Shown: positions 17,174 through 25,010 of the stretch, one piece after another
Layout: each line of letters begins with the position of its first letter
Numbering within the stretch: position 1 is the first letter of the stretch
DNA from: an uncultured Neomegalonema sp.
GTDB lineage: Bacteria > Pseudomonadota > Alphaproteobacteria > Rhodobacterales > Rhodobacteraceae
DNA: 64,000 nt
Reading direction: 5' to 3'
Assembly (NCBI GenBank): GCA_938008165.1
Contig: CALLLP010000019.1
Span: forward strand, 1-64,000
Position numbers and translations under genes: made by a program
Notes under the pieces: generated by a model
Database searches by the model: none
Told to the model about the DNA's origin: nothing
The model's input: the letters and a program-made list of their open reading frames with translations, nothing else

Positions 17174-17254
17174 TCCTCAAACCGTCCCCCTGCCTTGCCA
17201 TGACGCCCCGCTCGCTCTAGGTCACAGGCTAGATACGAGATCGGGGAGACGATC

Positions 17255-18610
17255 ATGACGAATCCAGCCCCCGACCGGCTCAATCCTTCCCTTACGGATA
17301 AAATCTCCGGCGCCCTCGATGACGATAACCGGGGCGCATTGCTCTTGGCTATCGAGGATGCCCATCCCGCCGATGTCGCCGATGTGCTGGAACAGATCAA
17401 TGCCGGGGCGCGCGAGGATTTCGTGCGCCTTGCCGCCGGCGATTTTCCCGCCGATGTCCTGACCGAACTCGACGAGGGCCTGCGCGACGACATTGTCACG
17501 CTGGTCGATCCCGATTATCTGGCCGGGGCGGTTGGCGAACTGGACAGCGACGATGCGGTCTATCTCGTCGAAAACCTCGATGACGATCTGCGCCGCGAGG
17601 TGCTCGACGCCCTGCCCACCGCCGATCGGATCGGGATCGAGCGTTCGCTGGAATACCCGGAGGATTCCGCCGGGCGCATGATGCAGCGCGATGTCGTCAC
17701 GGTCCCCCCATTTTGGAATGTGGGTCAGACCATCGACATGCTGCGCTCGCGCGAGGATCTGCCGGAGGAATTCTACGAGATCGTCGTGATCGACCCGACC
17801 TATACGCCGGTCGGCACCGTGCCCCTGTCGCGCATCATGGCCTCGCGCCGCCCAGTGATGATCGAAGCGATCATGAACGAGGATTTCCGCAAGCTCGCGG
17901 TCGATGCCCCGCCTCAGGATATCGCCTATGCCTTCAACCAGTATCACCTCGTTTCGGCCCCCGTCGTCGATGATGGCGGGCGGTTGGCCGGGGTTATCAC
18001 CATTGACGATGCGCTGGAGGTGCTGGACGAAGAAGCCGAAGAAGACATGCGCCTGCTGGGCGGGGTCGGCGATGAGGAACTGACCGATTCGGTTTTCGAG
18101 ATCGCGCGGCAGCGCCTGCCATGGCTGGTGGTCAATCTCATCACGGCGATCCTCGCCTCGCTTGTCATCGCGCAATTCGATGCGGTGATCGAGAGTATCG
18201 TGGCGCTGGCCATCCTGATGACCATCGTGGCCTCGATGGGCGGCAATGCGGGCACCCAGACCCTGACCGTCGCCGTGCGGGCGCTGGCCACCAAAGACCT
18301 GACCACGACCAACGCGATGCGGATCGTGGGCCGCGAGGGGTTGGTCGGCGCGTTTAACGGCATCGTCTTCGCGGTGGTGATGGGGGGGCTGACCTGGGCT
18401 TGGTACGGCGATCCCGCGCTGGGGGCTGTGCTCGGCGCGGCGATGATCATCAATATGCTGGTCGCGGCGCTGGCCGGTATCCTGATCCCCATCGGGCTGG
18501 AGAAACTGGGCGCAGATCCGGCGCTTGCTTCGGCGGTCTTTGTGACCACCGTGACCGATGTGGTGGGATTCATGGCCTTTCTGGGACTCGCCGCCGCAGT
18601 CCTGCTTTAA
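17255..18610 (+). CDS. mgtE: Magnesium transporter MgtE
   Basis: 451 aa, full length. The cytosolic N-domain (about 20-130) is made of helical repeats rich in DDD/ED. It is followed by two CBS domains (about 135-255: RMMQRDVVTVPPFWNV, then FNQYHLVSAPVVDDGGRLAGVITIDDA) that sense Mg2+. The C-terminal membrane part (about 280-451) has five helices with the signature 'SMGGNAGTQTLTVAVRALA' lining the pore. It forms a gated dimeric Mg2+ channel in the inner membrane. The start ATG at 17255 has GGGGAGA upstream. Monocistronic on its context; I saw no magnesium riboswitch in the short upstream space. Confidence 0.95.
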   Translation: MTNPAPDRLNPSLTDKISGALDDDNRGALLLAIEDAHPADVADVLEQINAGAREDFVRLAAGDFPADVLTELDEGLRDDIVTLVDPDYLAGAVGELDSDDAVYLVENLDDDLRREVLDALPTADRIGIERSLEYPEDSAGRMMQRDVVTVPPFWNVGQTIDMLRSREDLPEEFYEIVVIDPTYTPVGTVPLSRIMASRRPVMIEAIMNEDFRKLAVDAPPQDIAYAFNQYHLVSAPVVDDGGRLAGVITIDDALEVLDEEAEEDMRLLGGVGDEELTDSVFEIARQRLPWLVVNLITAILASLVIAQFDAVIESIVALAILMTIVASMGGNAGTQTLTVAVRALATKDLTTTNAMRIVGREGLVGAFNGIVFAVVMGGLTWAWYGDPALGAVLGAAMIINMLVAALAGILIPIGLEKLGADPALASAVFVTTVTDVVGFMAFLGLAAAVLL

Positions 18611-18694
18611 TGCGCTATATAATAATCGTCTCTGGATGAAACGTCTGGTCGAGACTACCCTATCTGAATGACAAGACCACCTGAGGACCAAGCC

Positions 18695-19924
18695 ATGACA
18701 GCGCCCCATGCTCCGATCACCGACTTGACCGGGGTTGGTAGCCTTCCCCGGTGGTTCGCCACCGTCTTCGACACCGTGAATTGTCTGGCGCGGGGGCGGA
18801 TCGATATCCAGCTACCGGATGGCCGCTGGTTTCGCGCCGAGGGGCCGGAGGACGGCCCGCATGGCGTTGTTCTGTGTCACGATAACCGCGTCTGGGGCCG
18901 CACGATCCGCGATGGGGCGGATATTGGCTTTGCCGAAGCCTATGTCGATGGCTGGTGGTCCTCGCCGGATTTACAGGCCGTGCTCGATGTGTCGCTTTTG
19001 AACAATGAGGAGATGGCCCGCAACCTGTCCCTCTCGACCCTCGCACGCCTGATCGAGCGGACGCGCCACTGGCTGCGCCGTAACTCGCGCAGTGGATCGA
19101 AGCGCAACATCATGGCGCATTACGATCTGGGCAACGCATTCTACGAAACATGGCTCGACGGCTCGATGACCTATTCCTCCGCTCTGTTCCACCAGCCGGG
19201 TGAAACGCTGGAGGCCGGGCAGGCCAATAAATACGGTGCGCTCTGCGATGCCCTGAACGTCAAGCCTGACGAAACGGTGCTGGAGGTCGGCTGCGGCTGG
19301 GGCGGCTTTGCCGAATATGCGGCCCGCGAGCGCGGCGCAAAGGTCAATGGCATCACCATCTCGCCCGCCCAGCTCGACTACGCCCAGAAACGCATCTTCG
19401 AGGCGGGTTTGGCCGAACGGGTCACGCTGGAATTGCGCGATTATCGGGCGCAGGAAGGCCATTTCGATCATGTCGCGAGTATCGAGATGTTCGAAGCCGT
19501 GGGCGAACAATACTGGCCCATCTATTTCGACACCCTGCGCGACCGCCTGAAACCCGGTGGCACCGCCAATCTTCAGATCATCACCATCGCCGATAACCTG
19601 TTTGAGAATTACCGCCGCAATGTGGATTTCGTGCAAAAGCACATCTTTCCCGGCGGCATGCTGCCCTCCCGCGCGGCCCTGCGCCAGCAGACCCAGCGCG
19701 CGGGCCTGCAATGGCGCGATTCCATCGAATTCGGGGACAGTTATTCCGAGACCCTGCGCCGATGGTCGGGCGTCTTCAACGACCGGTGGGACGAGATCGC
19801 CCCGCTTGGTTTCGATGATCGCTTTCGGCGGCTGTGGAATTTCTATCTGGCCAGCTGCGCCGCGTGCTTCCGCGCCGGAACAACGGATGTGACACAATTG
19901 CAGCTCGCGCGATCTCAAGGATAA
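18695..19924 (+). CDS. Cyclopropane-fatty-acyl-phospholipid synthase family
   Basis: 409 aa from the ATG at 18695, chosen over 18668 because GAGGA lies eight bases upstream. An N-terminal lipid-binding region (about 1-120) leads to AHYDLGN (141-147), then the SAM-binding motif VLEVGCGWGG (195-204) and 'SIEMFEAVGEQYW', all typical of CFA synthases. These enzymes add a methylene or methyl carbon from SAM to the double bond of an acyl chain in membrane phospholipid. With the DUF1365 and flavoprotein genes 5 kb to the left this homologue may be the methyltransferase of a modified-fatty-acid pathway rather than a housekeeping Cfa. In related genomes these genes are often contiguous, but here ctaD, DUF2244 and mgtE separate them. 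Confidence 0.88.
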   Translation: MTAPHAPITDLTGVGSLPRWFATVFDTVNCLARGRIDIQLPDGRWFRAEGPEDGPHGVVLCHDNRVWGRTIRDGADIGFAEAYVDGWWSSPDLQAVLDVSLLNNEEMARNLSLSTLARLIERTRHWLRRNSRSGSKRNIMAHYDLGNAFYETWLDGSMTYSSALFHQPGETLEAGQANKYGALCDALNVKPDETVLEVGCGWGGFAEYAARERGAKVNGITISPAQLDYAQKRIFEAGLAERVTLELRDYRAQEGHFDHVASIEMFEAVGEQYWPIYFDTLRDRLKPGGTANLQIITIADNLFENYRRNVDFVQKHIFPGGMLPSRAALRQQTQRAGLQWRDSIEFGDSYSETLRRWSGVFNDRWDEIAPLGFDDRFRRLWNFYLASCAACFRAGTTDVTQLQLARSQG

Positions 19925-20029
19925 CGAGGCCCTTATCCGACCCGCAGACCGCACCCAAACCGCATGATAGAGAATTCTGAGGGAGACCTTTTATCCTTCA
20001 GGATATCCGGCTGCACCATTGAAGAAAAA

Positions 20030-20058
20030 TTGATATCGGAACAGTGTATAGATACAAT
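20030..20058 (+). promoter_or_regulatory. Sigma-70-like promoter, distal
   Basis: TTGATA (20030-20035), a 17-bp spacer and TACAAT (20053-20058) match the housekeeping consensus well, in an AT-rich gap upstream of the Hpt gene. The bases just before it belong to no recognisable gene. Confidence 0.5.
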
Positions 20059-20068
20059 ACGCGACAAA

Positions 20069-20096
20069 TTGAACAATCAACCACGCGGTATAAGAT
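20069..20096 (+). promoter_or_regulatory. Sigma-70-like promoter, proximal to Hpt gene
   Basis: TTGAAC (20069-20074), a 16-bp spacer and TAAGAT (20091-20096) form a second tandem promoter candidate. It would give a leader of about 60 nt ending in the AAGGGGAG ribosome binding site of the Hpt gene. Confidence 0.4.
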
Positions 20097-20160
20097 TACA
20101 CCGTACCTCATTTAGAAGAAACATATTACCGATACTTTCCCCATAATAAGGGGAGAAGTC

Positions 20161-20499
20161 ATGAAACATTCGAATAAAATACTTCTCGACAGGGATATTC
20201 TGAACGAGAATACCATGAACAGCGCGTCCTTACAGGAGGAGCTATTCGTTCTTTTCTTCGATCAAGGCGCGCTTTATATTACACAGCTTGAGGATGCCTT
20301 GCGCGACCGGGACACGACGGCTTGGCGCATGACCGCCCATGGCATCAAAGGGGCATCGCGCTCGCTGGGGCTGACGCGGCTGGCCACGATCGCGATGGAT
20401 GCCGAGAAATCAACGCCCGATGCGGCCTCTCTCGCCGACCTGCGCCAAGCCATGAACGAAACGCGCATGGCTGTCTGGCCGCATGAGAACGCGGCCTGA
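20161..20499 (+). CDS. Stand-alone Hpt phosphotransfer protein
   Basis: 112 aa. The single domain has the Hpt helix signature AHGIKGASRSLGL, with His60 the phospho-accepting residue, preceded by 'ITQLEDALRDRD' and followed by 'LATIAMDAEKS'. Hpt proteins relay phosphate between receiver domains in multistep phosphorelays. The start at 20161 is fixed by AAGGGGAG just upstream; an inner ATG at 20215 is less likely. It lies alone in an AT-rich gap with two promoter-like sequences. A hybrid histidine kinase with a receiver but no Hpt domain is encoded 7 kb to the right, making it a possible partner. That pairing is inference. Confidence 0.85.
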   Translation: MKHSNKILLDRDILNENTMNSASLQEELFVLFFDQGALYITQLEDALRDRDTTAWRMTAHGIKGASRSLGLTRLATIAMDAEKSTPDAASLADLRQAMNETRMAVWPHENAA

Positions 20500-20525
20500 G
20501 CGAACGCGAACACGAACCACCGGCA

Positions 20526-21245
20526 TCACGCCTGCGCGGCGGCCTGTAGCCAGTTCATGTAAAGCCGCTCGGCAAGGCGGCTCATCTCCGGCAGGCTCTC
20601 GGCGGTTTTTGCGCGCAAGGTCTCAACCCCCTTTTCGCCCATGGCGGCGCGCAGAGCTTCGCGGTATTCGGGGATTTTGGCCCATGTCTCGACGGTATCG
20701 GCTTCGACCTCGATATGAAACTGGCACGAAAAGGCCCGTGTGCCCCAGCTCATCGCCTGAACCGGGCTATCGGGCGACGTGGCATAGACGCGGAATCCTT
20801 CGGGCAGGGTCTTGATCTCGGCACTGTGCCATTGAAGCGTGTCAAACCTTTCGGGAAAGTCATCGAGAAAGATCGATTGCGCGCCCAATTCGGTCATCTG
20901 CACCGGCAACACGCCGATTTCCGGCGTCTCCGACGGCCCGACCGTCCCCCCCAGCGCTTCAGCAAGCAGTTGATGTCCAAGGCACAGGCCCAGAAACGGC
21001 ATTCCCCGCTCGGCCACCGCTTCACGGATCAACGCCTTTTCGGCCACCAGCCATGGATGCGCCTCCTCCTGCCAGACATCCATCGGCCCGCCCAGCACCC
21101 AGAGCGCATCGAACCCGTCAAGCGGCGGCGGCGTTTCACCCTCATCCAGATGAACCGCCTGCCAGCGATGGCCGTCCTCGTCCAGAAAGCCGCGAAAGAT
21201 GCCGGGATGCTCGCACCGGGCATGTTGAAGAACGAGGATATTCAT
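20526..21245 (-). CDS. Class I glutamine amidotransferase-like protein
   Basis: 239 aa from the ATG at 21245. The GATase1 fold is shown by VLGGPMDVW (about 50-58), the nucleophile elbow LGLCLGHQ with Cys88, and a C-terminal FSCQFHIEVE that supplies the catalytic His and Glu. This resembles stand-alone GMP-synthase-like GATase1 proteins, some of which hydrolyse gamma-glutamyl compounds. With a PuuB-like oxidase in the same window, gamma-glutamyl-polyamine turnover is possible, but the two genes are 14 kb apart. It follows the beta-CASP gene by 44 bp on the same strand. The exact substrate cannot be told. Confidence 0.85.
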   Translation of the reverse strand: MNILVLQHARCEHPGIFRGFLDEDGHRWQAVHLDEGETPPPLDGFDALWVLGGPMDVWQEEAHPWLVAEKALIREAVAERGMPFLGLCLGHQLLAEALGGTVGPSETPEIGVLPVQMTELGAQSIFLDDFPERFDTLQWHSAEIKTLPEGFRVYATSPDSPVQAMSWGTRAFSCQFHIEVEADTVETWAKIPEYREALRAAMGEKGVETLRAKTAESLPEMSRLAERLYMNWLQAAAQA

Positions 21246-21289
21246 GGAACGGGGCCTTCTTTGATCATGAAGCGCCAGAGGGCGCACGG

Positions 21290-22879
21290 TCAGCTTTTTG
21301 CGAGGGTGTCGTTCAGCGCCGCCAGAATCGCACGGCGCTTGCCCGCATTCGCGTCATCCTCCATGGCATTACCGAGGGCGAGGGTGAAGGCGGTAAAGTC
21401 ATTGTACCAATCGGCGGCGAGATCCTCCGGCGCGATGCGCGGGGCGGCACGGCCCTTGGAAGTGGGGGTTCCGGCGGTCAGGTCAAAGCTTTCGTCGAAT
21501 TGCGGCATCAGGATCGTCTCGACATCCATCCCCCGCTCGCCCAGCAGACGGCGCAGTTCGGCACGGGCATCGTCGTCGCCATGGTTCAGGAACAGGCCCC
21601 CGGCGACCGGCGCACGCTCCATGATCCAATCGAGCAACTCGCCCTGATCCGCATGGGCGGAATAATTGCCGATGCCCCGGATCGTCGCTTCGACCCTGAA
21701 TTCCTTGCCATGAATGCGCACATCGGATTTGCCCGACCGAATGATCGATCCCAGCGTCCCCGGCGCCTGATACCCGATGAACAAGACGGTGCATTCGCGC
21801 CGCCAGATATTGTTTTTCAGGTGATGCAGAACGCGTCCCGCATCGGCCATGCCACTGGCCGAGATGATAATCGCGCCGCTCTTGATCCGGTTGATCGCCT
21901 TGCTGTCATCGACGCTCTGGGTGATGCGGAAATTCGGGTCGCGGAACAACTGTCCGGTCGGCATAGCCACGTCTTCGAGATGATCGGCATGTTTGACAAA
22001 AACCTCCGTGACCTTGCTGGCCAGCGGGCTGTCAAGGAACACGGTCGCCTTTGGAATCGCCCCTTCGGCCAGCAATGCACCGATATCGTGCAGCAATTCC
22101 TGACTGCGCTCGACCGCGAAGCTTGGGATGACGATATTCCCGCCCCGCTCCAGCCCGGCGACCAGTTCCGCGCGCAGGGCCTCGCGCCGCCCCTCCAGCG
22201 TATAATCCGCACGGTCGCGGTCGCCATAGGTGCTTTCGCAGATGATGTAATCGAAGCCCTGCTCCGCATCGGGTTCCGGGTGGAACACCTTTTCATCCGG
22301 TCCCAGATCGCCCGAGAACAACAGGCGCATCGTGTTGCCACTGTCGCCTTCTTCGGTGAATTTTACCTCGATGGAGGCGGAGCCGAGGATATGTCCGGCG
22401 TTCCAGTATCGAACATGAAAGCCCGGCACCGGCTCGACCCATTCCTCATATCCGACGGGCACCATGCGCTTGAGCGCCGCTTTCGCATCCTCTTGGGTAT
22501 AGAGGGGGGTGAGCGGCTCTTTGCCGCGGCGTTGCCGCCAGCGATTGGTGCGCTCGGTGTCAGATTCCTGAATCCGGGCGGAATCGAGCAGCATGAATTC
22601 CATCAGGTCGATCGTCGCCCGCGTGGCATAGATCGGCCCGTCAAAGCCCTGCGCCATCAGTTTGGGGACGAGGCCGGTATGATCCGTATGGGCATGGGTC
22701 AGCAGCAGGAAGGCCGCATCCTGTGGCCGGAACGGAAAGGGCTGTGTATTGAGCGCCCGTACTGTCTTGTTTCCCTGAAACAATCCACAATCGATCAGGC
22801 AGGCCGTCTTGCCGGTATCGAGCATCGAGCACGAGCCGGTCACCGTGCCCGCCGCGCCATAAAAGGACAATGTCGTCAT
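21290..22879 (-). CDS. MBL-fold/beta-CASP RNA-processing nuclease-like protein
   Basis: 529 aa. The metallo-beta-lactamase motif THAHTDHTG (H62, H64, D66, H67) lies after an FYGAAGTVTGSC start typical of the Ysh1/CPSF-73-like beta-CASP group. Later motifs are NAGHILGS (third zinc His), 'ESTYGDRD', 'VIPSFAVERSQELL' and 'ISASGMADAGRVLHHLK', the beta-CASP insert with its conserved residues, and 'NYSAHADQ' for the final His. These enzymes cleave RNA as endo- or exonucleases using two zinc ions. The bacterial members are poorly characterised and distinct from RNase J. The GATase1 gene follows in the same direction. Confidence 0.88.
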   Translation of the reverse strand: MTTLSFYGAAGTVTGSCSMLDTGKTACLIDCGLFQGNKTVRALNTQPFPFRPQDAAFLLLTHAHTDHTGLVPKLMAQGFDGPIYATRATIDLMEFMLLDSARIQESDTERTNRWRQRRGKEPLTPLYTQEDAKAALKRMVPVGYEEWVEPVPGFHVRYWNAGHILGSASIEVKFTEEGDSGNTMRLLFSGDLGPDEKVFHPEPDAEQGFDYIICESTYGDRDRADYTLEGRREALRAELVAGLERGGNIVIPSFAVERSQELLHDIGALLAEGAIPKATVFLDSPLASKVTEVFVKHADHLEDVAMPTGQLFRDPNFRITQSVDDSKAINRIKSGAIIISASGMADAGRVLHHLKNNIWRRECTVLFIGYQAPGTLGSIIRSGKSDVRIHGKEFRVEATIRGIGNYSAHADQGELLDWIMERAPVAGGLFLNHGDDDARAELRRLLGERGMDVETILMPQFDESFDLTAGTPTSKGRAAPRIAPEDLAADWYNDFTAFTLALGNAMEDDANAGKRRAILAALNDTLAKS

Positions 22880-23201
22880 AACCGCCTTGCTCCCCGGTAT
22901 TCATTCACCGGGGCCATAGAGGCGAAGCGGGCGGCGAAATGCAAGGTCGGCTGTCATGTCGCCCTGACACAATCACCTAAAAGTTGTAAAACAGAAAACC
23001 TCGCACGTCAAAGCGTTATTATCCGTATGCGTATCGACAGCTTTCACTAGAGAATTTTGCCGAAATAGAGTAATCGATTCGCGCTTAGTTACGAAGAATC
23101 GCTCTCCATCACCTTCTTCGAGGGTCAGGTGCACGATTTTGCTCTGACTGCGCCAAAGCTGCCGCACTCTCGCGGGCAGTGTTCTTGAAGGAGTTATCAC
23201 G
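22880..23201. other. Cold-shock gene upstream region
   Basis: 322 bp between the divergent beta-CASP and cold-shock genes with no gene in it. The half nearest the cold-shock gene could be a long transcribed leader, as in cspA-type genes. I could not place a confident promoter. The segment 22976-23110 is AT-richer than its surroundings. Confidence 0.35.
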
Positions 23202-23414
23202 ATGGCCAAAGGCACCGTGAAATGGTACAATCCGACCAAAGGATATGGGTTCATTCAGCCCGAAGGCGGCTCTCGCGACGTATTCGTGCATGTTTCCGCA
23301 GTTGAACGCGCAGGCTTGCACTCTCTCGATGAAGGCCAGAAAATCGAATTCGACGTCGAAGCAGGCCGGGACGGTCGCGAATCCGCCGCTAACCTTGTGG
23401 TGGCGTCCGAATAG
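23202..23414 (+). CDS. Cold-shock-domain protein (CspA family)
   Basis: 70 aa, a single cold-shock domain. RNP1 (KGYGFI, about 13-18) and RNP2 (VFVHVS, about 27-32) provide the aromatic residues that bind single-stranded RNA or DNA, and the start MAKGTVKWYN is canonical. It acts as an RNA chaperone. AAGGAG at 23188-23193 fixes the ATG at 23202. Two terminator-like hairpins follow downstream, so it is monocistronic. Alphaproteobacteria usually carry several paralogues, so I assign no specific symbol. Confidence 0.95.
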   Translation: MAKGTVKWYNPTKGYGFIQPEGGSRDVFVHVSAVERAGLHSLDEGQKIEFDVEAGRDGRESAANLVVASE

Positions 23415-23454
23415 TCGGTCAACGGCCCCCTAAAGCGTCCTGAACGATAAAACG

Positions 23455-23484
23455 GCCCTTCAGGGCGCTTTGTTTTCTTCTTTT
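23455..23484 (+). terminator. Rho-independent terminator after cold-shock gene
   Basis: GCCCT-TC-AGGGC (23455-23466) forms a short stem extended by flanking AAAGCG/CGCTTT words, followed by a T-rich run (GTTTTCTTCTTTT). It ends the cold-shock transcript about 40 bp after the stop. Confidence 0.6.
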
Positions 23485-23543
23485 GATACGATCGGCAAGG
23501 CAGGCAACCTCGTTGCCCTTGAGATCGTCTTCGTCGAACGACC

Positions 23544-23572
23544 AAAGGCCCTGCCCCCGGTAGGGCCTTTTT
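23544..23572 (+). terminator. Second hairpin terminator
   Basis: AAAGGCCCT (23544-23552) pairs with AGGGCCTTT (23562-23570) across a 9-nt loop and is followed by TT. It lies upstream of the Sel1 gene and would isolate it from the cold-shock transcript. Confidence 0.65.
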
Positions 23573-23675
23573 GCCTGCCCTTCGCCCGAAAATCGCCATA
23601 TGGCCCCGCTCTTGCTTGATGTCGCCGGTATGACCCACGCCGGGACAATGGCGCAATGACACGAGGGCCGATCCG

Positions 23676-24941
23676 ATGAAAAAGCACCTACCCGTTCTGA
23701 CCTTGGCCCTCGCGCTCGCGATGGCTGCTCCCTTGGCGGCATACGCACAGGAAAGCGATGCCTTCGCCCGTGGCGTGGCCGCCTATGAGGATGGCGATTA
23801 CGAAACCGCCGCCGAATTATGGGCACCCCTCGCCGAGCGAGGCGCCCCCGAAGCGCAGCGCAACCTTGCCCAGCTCTATCGCCTTGGCCTTGGGGTCGAG
23901 CGCGACAATGCCCGTGCCTACGACCTCTACATCGCCGCCGCAGAGAACAACTCGGTCGAGGCGCAGGTCAACGCCGCTTTCCTGCTGCTGACCGGTGACG
24001 GGGTCAAGAAAGATTCGAAGCAGGCCGCCCTGTGGTTTGCCAAAGCCGCCGATCAGGGCGACGCGCTGGCCCAGTTCAATCTGGGCCTGATGTATGAAAA
24101 GGGCGTCGGCGTACCGCAGGATCGGCAAATCGCCCGTGAACTCTATCAGCTATCGGCCAACCAAGGGCAGGAACGCGCCCTCGCCCGGCTCGATGCCATC
24201 GAGGAAGACCTGCCCCCCGATGGCGGCGTCGCGGCCCGCAAGGAACGTGAAGAAGCCAAGCAGAAAGAGAAGATGAAGGCCGAAGCCGCCGCGCGCGAGC
24301 GCGAACGTCAGGAAGCCGATGTCAAACGCCTTCAGGAGCGCGCAAAAGCCGAAGCCGAAGAAGAAGAACGCTCCCAGATGGACAAGGCCGAAGCCGAGGC
24401 AAAGACCGGCCCGATCCTCATGATCGAGAAGGTCAGCCCCGAAGCCCCGGCTGAATCCTCAGTCGAACCCAAGCAGGCGGACGCCCCAAAACCAGCGGTC
24501 AAAAGCGCCGAAGTCGCCCCCGATTCCGCGCCCCTATCCCGGCGCAAACCGCAGTTGATCCAACCAGCGAACAACCGGGCACCCTCATCGGTCAGCCCCG
24601 CCCGCCTACGCACCGCCCCCGCGGGACAGCAGGTCAGGGCAGCCGAAGCCCGCTACCGCCGTGGCGATTTTCGTCAGGCGGCGCAGATGCTCATCCCGCT
24701 CGCGGAACAGGGCGTTCCCTCCGCACAGCTTCTTCTGGGCCGGATGTTCAACCGGGGCGAAGGTGTCGCGCTCAATCACTTCCGGGCCTATAGCCTGTGG
24801 CGCAGCGCAATGGATGGCGGCAGCGAGCGCGCTGCAACCGCCCTCGCCAATTTCTCCAATCGTTTCGCCCCCGAAGAACTGGCCCGCGCCGAAGCCTTTC
24901 ATCAGGCGGTGATTCAGCAAACGGCCCAGCGGCTGAACTGA
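23676..24941 (+). CDS. Secreted Sel1-repeat protein with coiled coil
   Basis: 421 aa. A signal peptide (1-25, ending AYAQ) precedes three or more Sel1/TPR-like repeats (about 35-175: 'YEDGDYETAAELW', 'LYRLGLGVERDNARAYDLY', 'GDGVKKDSKQAALWFAKAAD', 'MYEKGVGVPQD'). Next come a charged Lys/Glu/Ala coiled coil (about 190-245), a Pro/Ala-rich linker, and two further Sel1 repeats near the C-terminus (RYRRGDFRQAAQML, 'FNRGEGVALNHFRAYSLW'). Sel1 repeats form scaffolds for protein contacts, and here they are predicted to be periplasmic. The partner is unknown. The ATG at 23676 has GAGGG upstream. It is bounded on both sides by hairpins, so it is a single-gene unit. Confidence 0.85.
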   Translation: MKKHLPVLTLALALAMAAPLAAYAQESDAFARGVAAYEDGDYETAAELWAPLAERGAPEAQRNLAQLYRLGLGVERDNARAYDLYIAAAENNSVEAQVNAAFLLLTGDGVKKDSKQAALWFAKAADQGDALAQFNLGLMYEKGVGVPQDRQIARELYQLSANQGQERALARLDAIEEDLPPDGGVAARKEREEAKQKEKMKAEAAARERERQEADVKRLQERAKAEAEEEERSQMDKAEAEAKTGPILMIEKVSPEAPAESSVEPKQADAPKPAVKSAEVAPDSAPLSRRKPQLIQPANNRAPSSVSPARLRTAPAGQQVRAAEARYRRGDFRQAAQMLIPLAEQGVPSAQLLLGRMFNRGEGVALNHFRAYSLWRSAMDGGSERAATALANFSNRFAPEELARAEAFHQAVIQQTAQRLN

Positions 24942-24957
24942 TCGAGACGCGCTTTTT

Positions 24958-24991
24958 GCGGGGCCTTTTCCCTATCGCGGAAAGGCCCCGC
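24958..24991. terminator. Bidirectional terminator hairpin
   Basis: GCGGGGCCTTT (24958-24968) pairs exactly with AAAGGCCCCGC (24981-24991), giving an 11-bp stem with a 12-nt loop between the convergent Sel1-repeat and flavoprotein genes. Confidence 0.7.
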
Positions 24992-25010
24992 TTCCTGCGG
25001 ATCGGGAGTC

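Noticed and set aside
17222-18709. 495-codon minus-strand frame opposite mgtE
   Set aside because: His/Arg/Asp-rich nonsense-like sequence typical of antisense frames; mgtE is unambiguous.
19964-20146. 60-codon open frame upstream of the Hpt gene
   Set aside because: AT-rich intergenic DNA with no ribosome binding site, and it would contain the promoter-like sequences of the Hpt gene.
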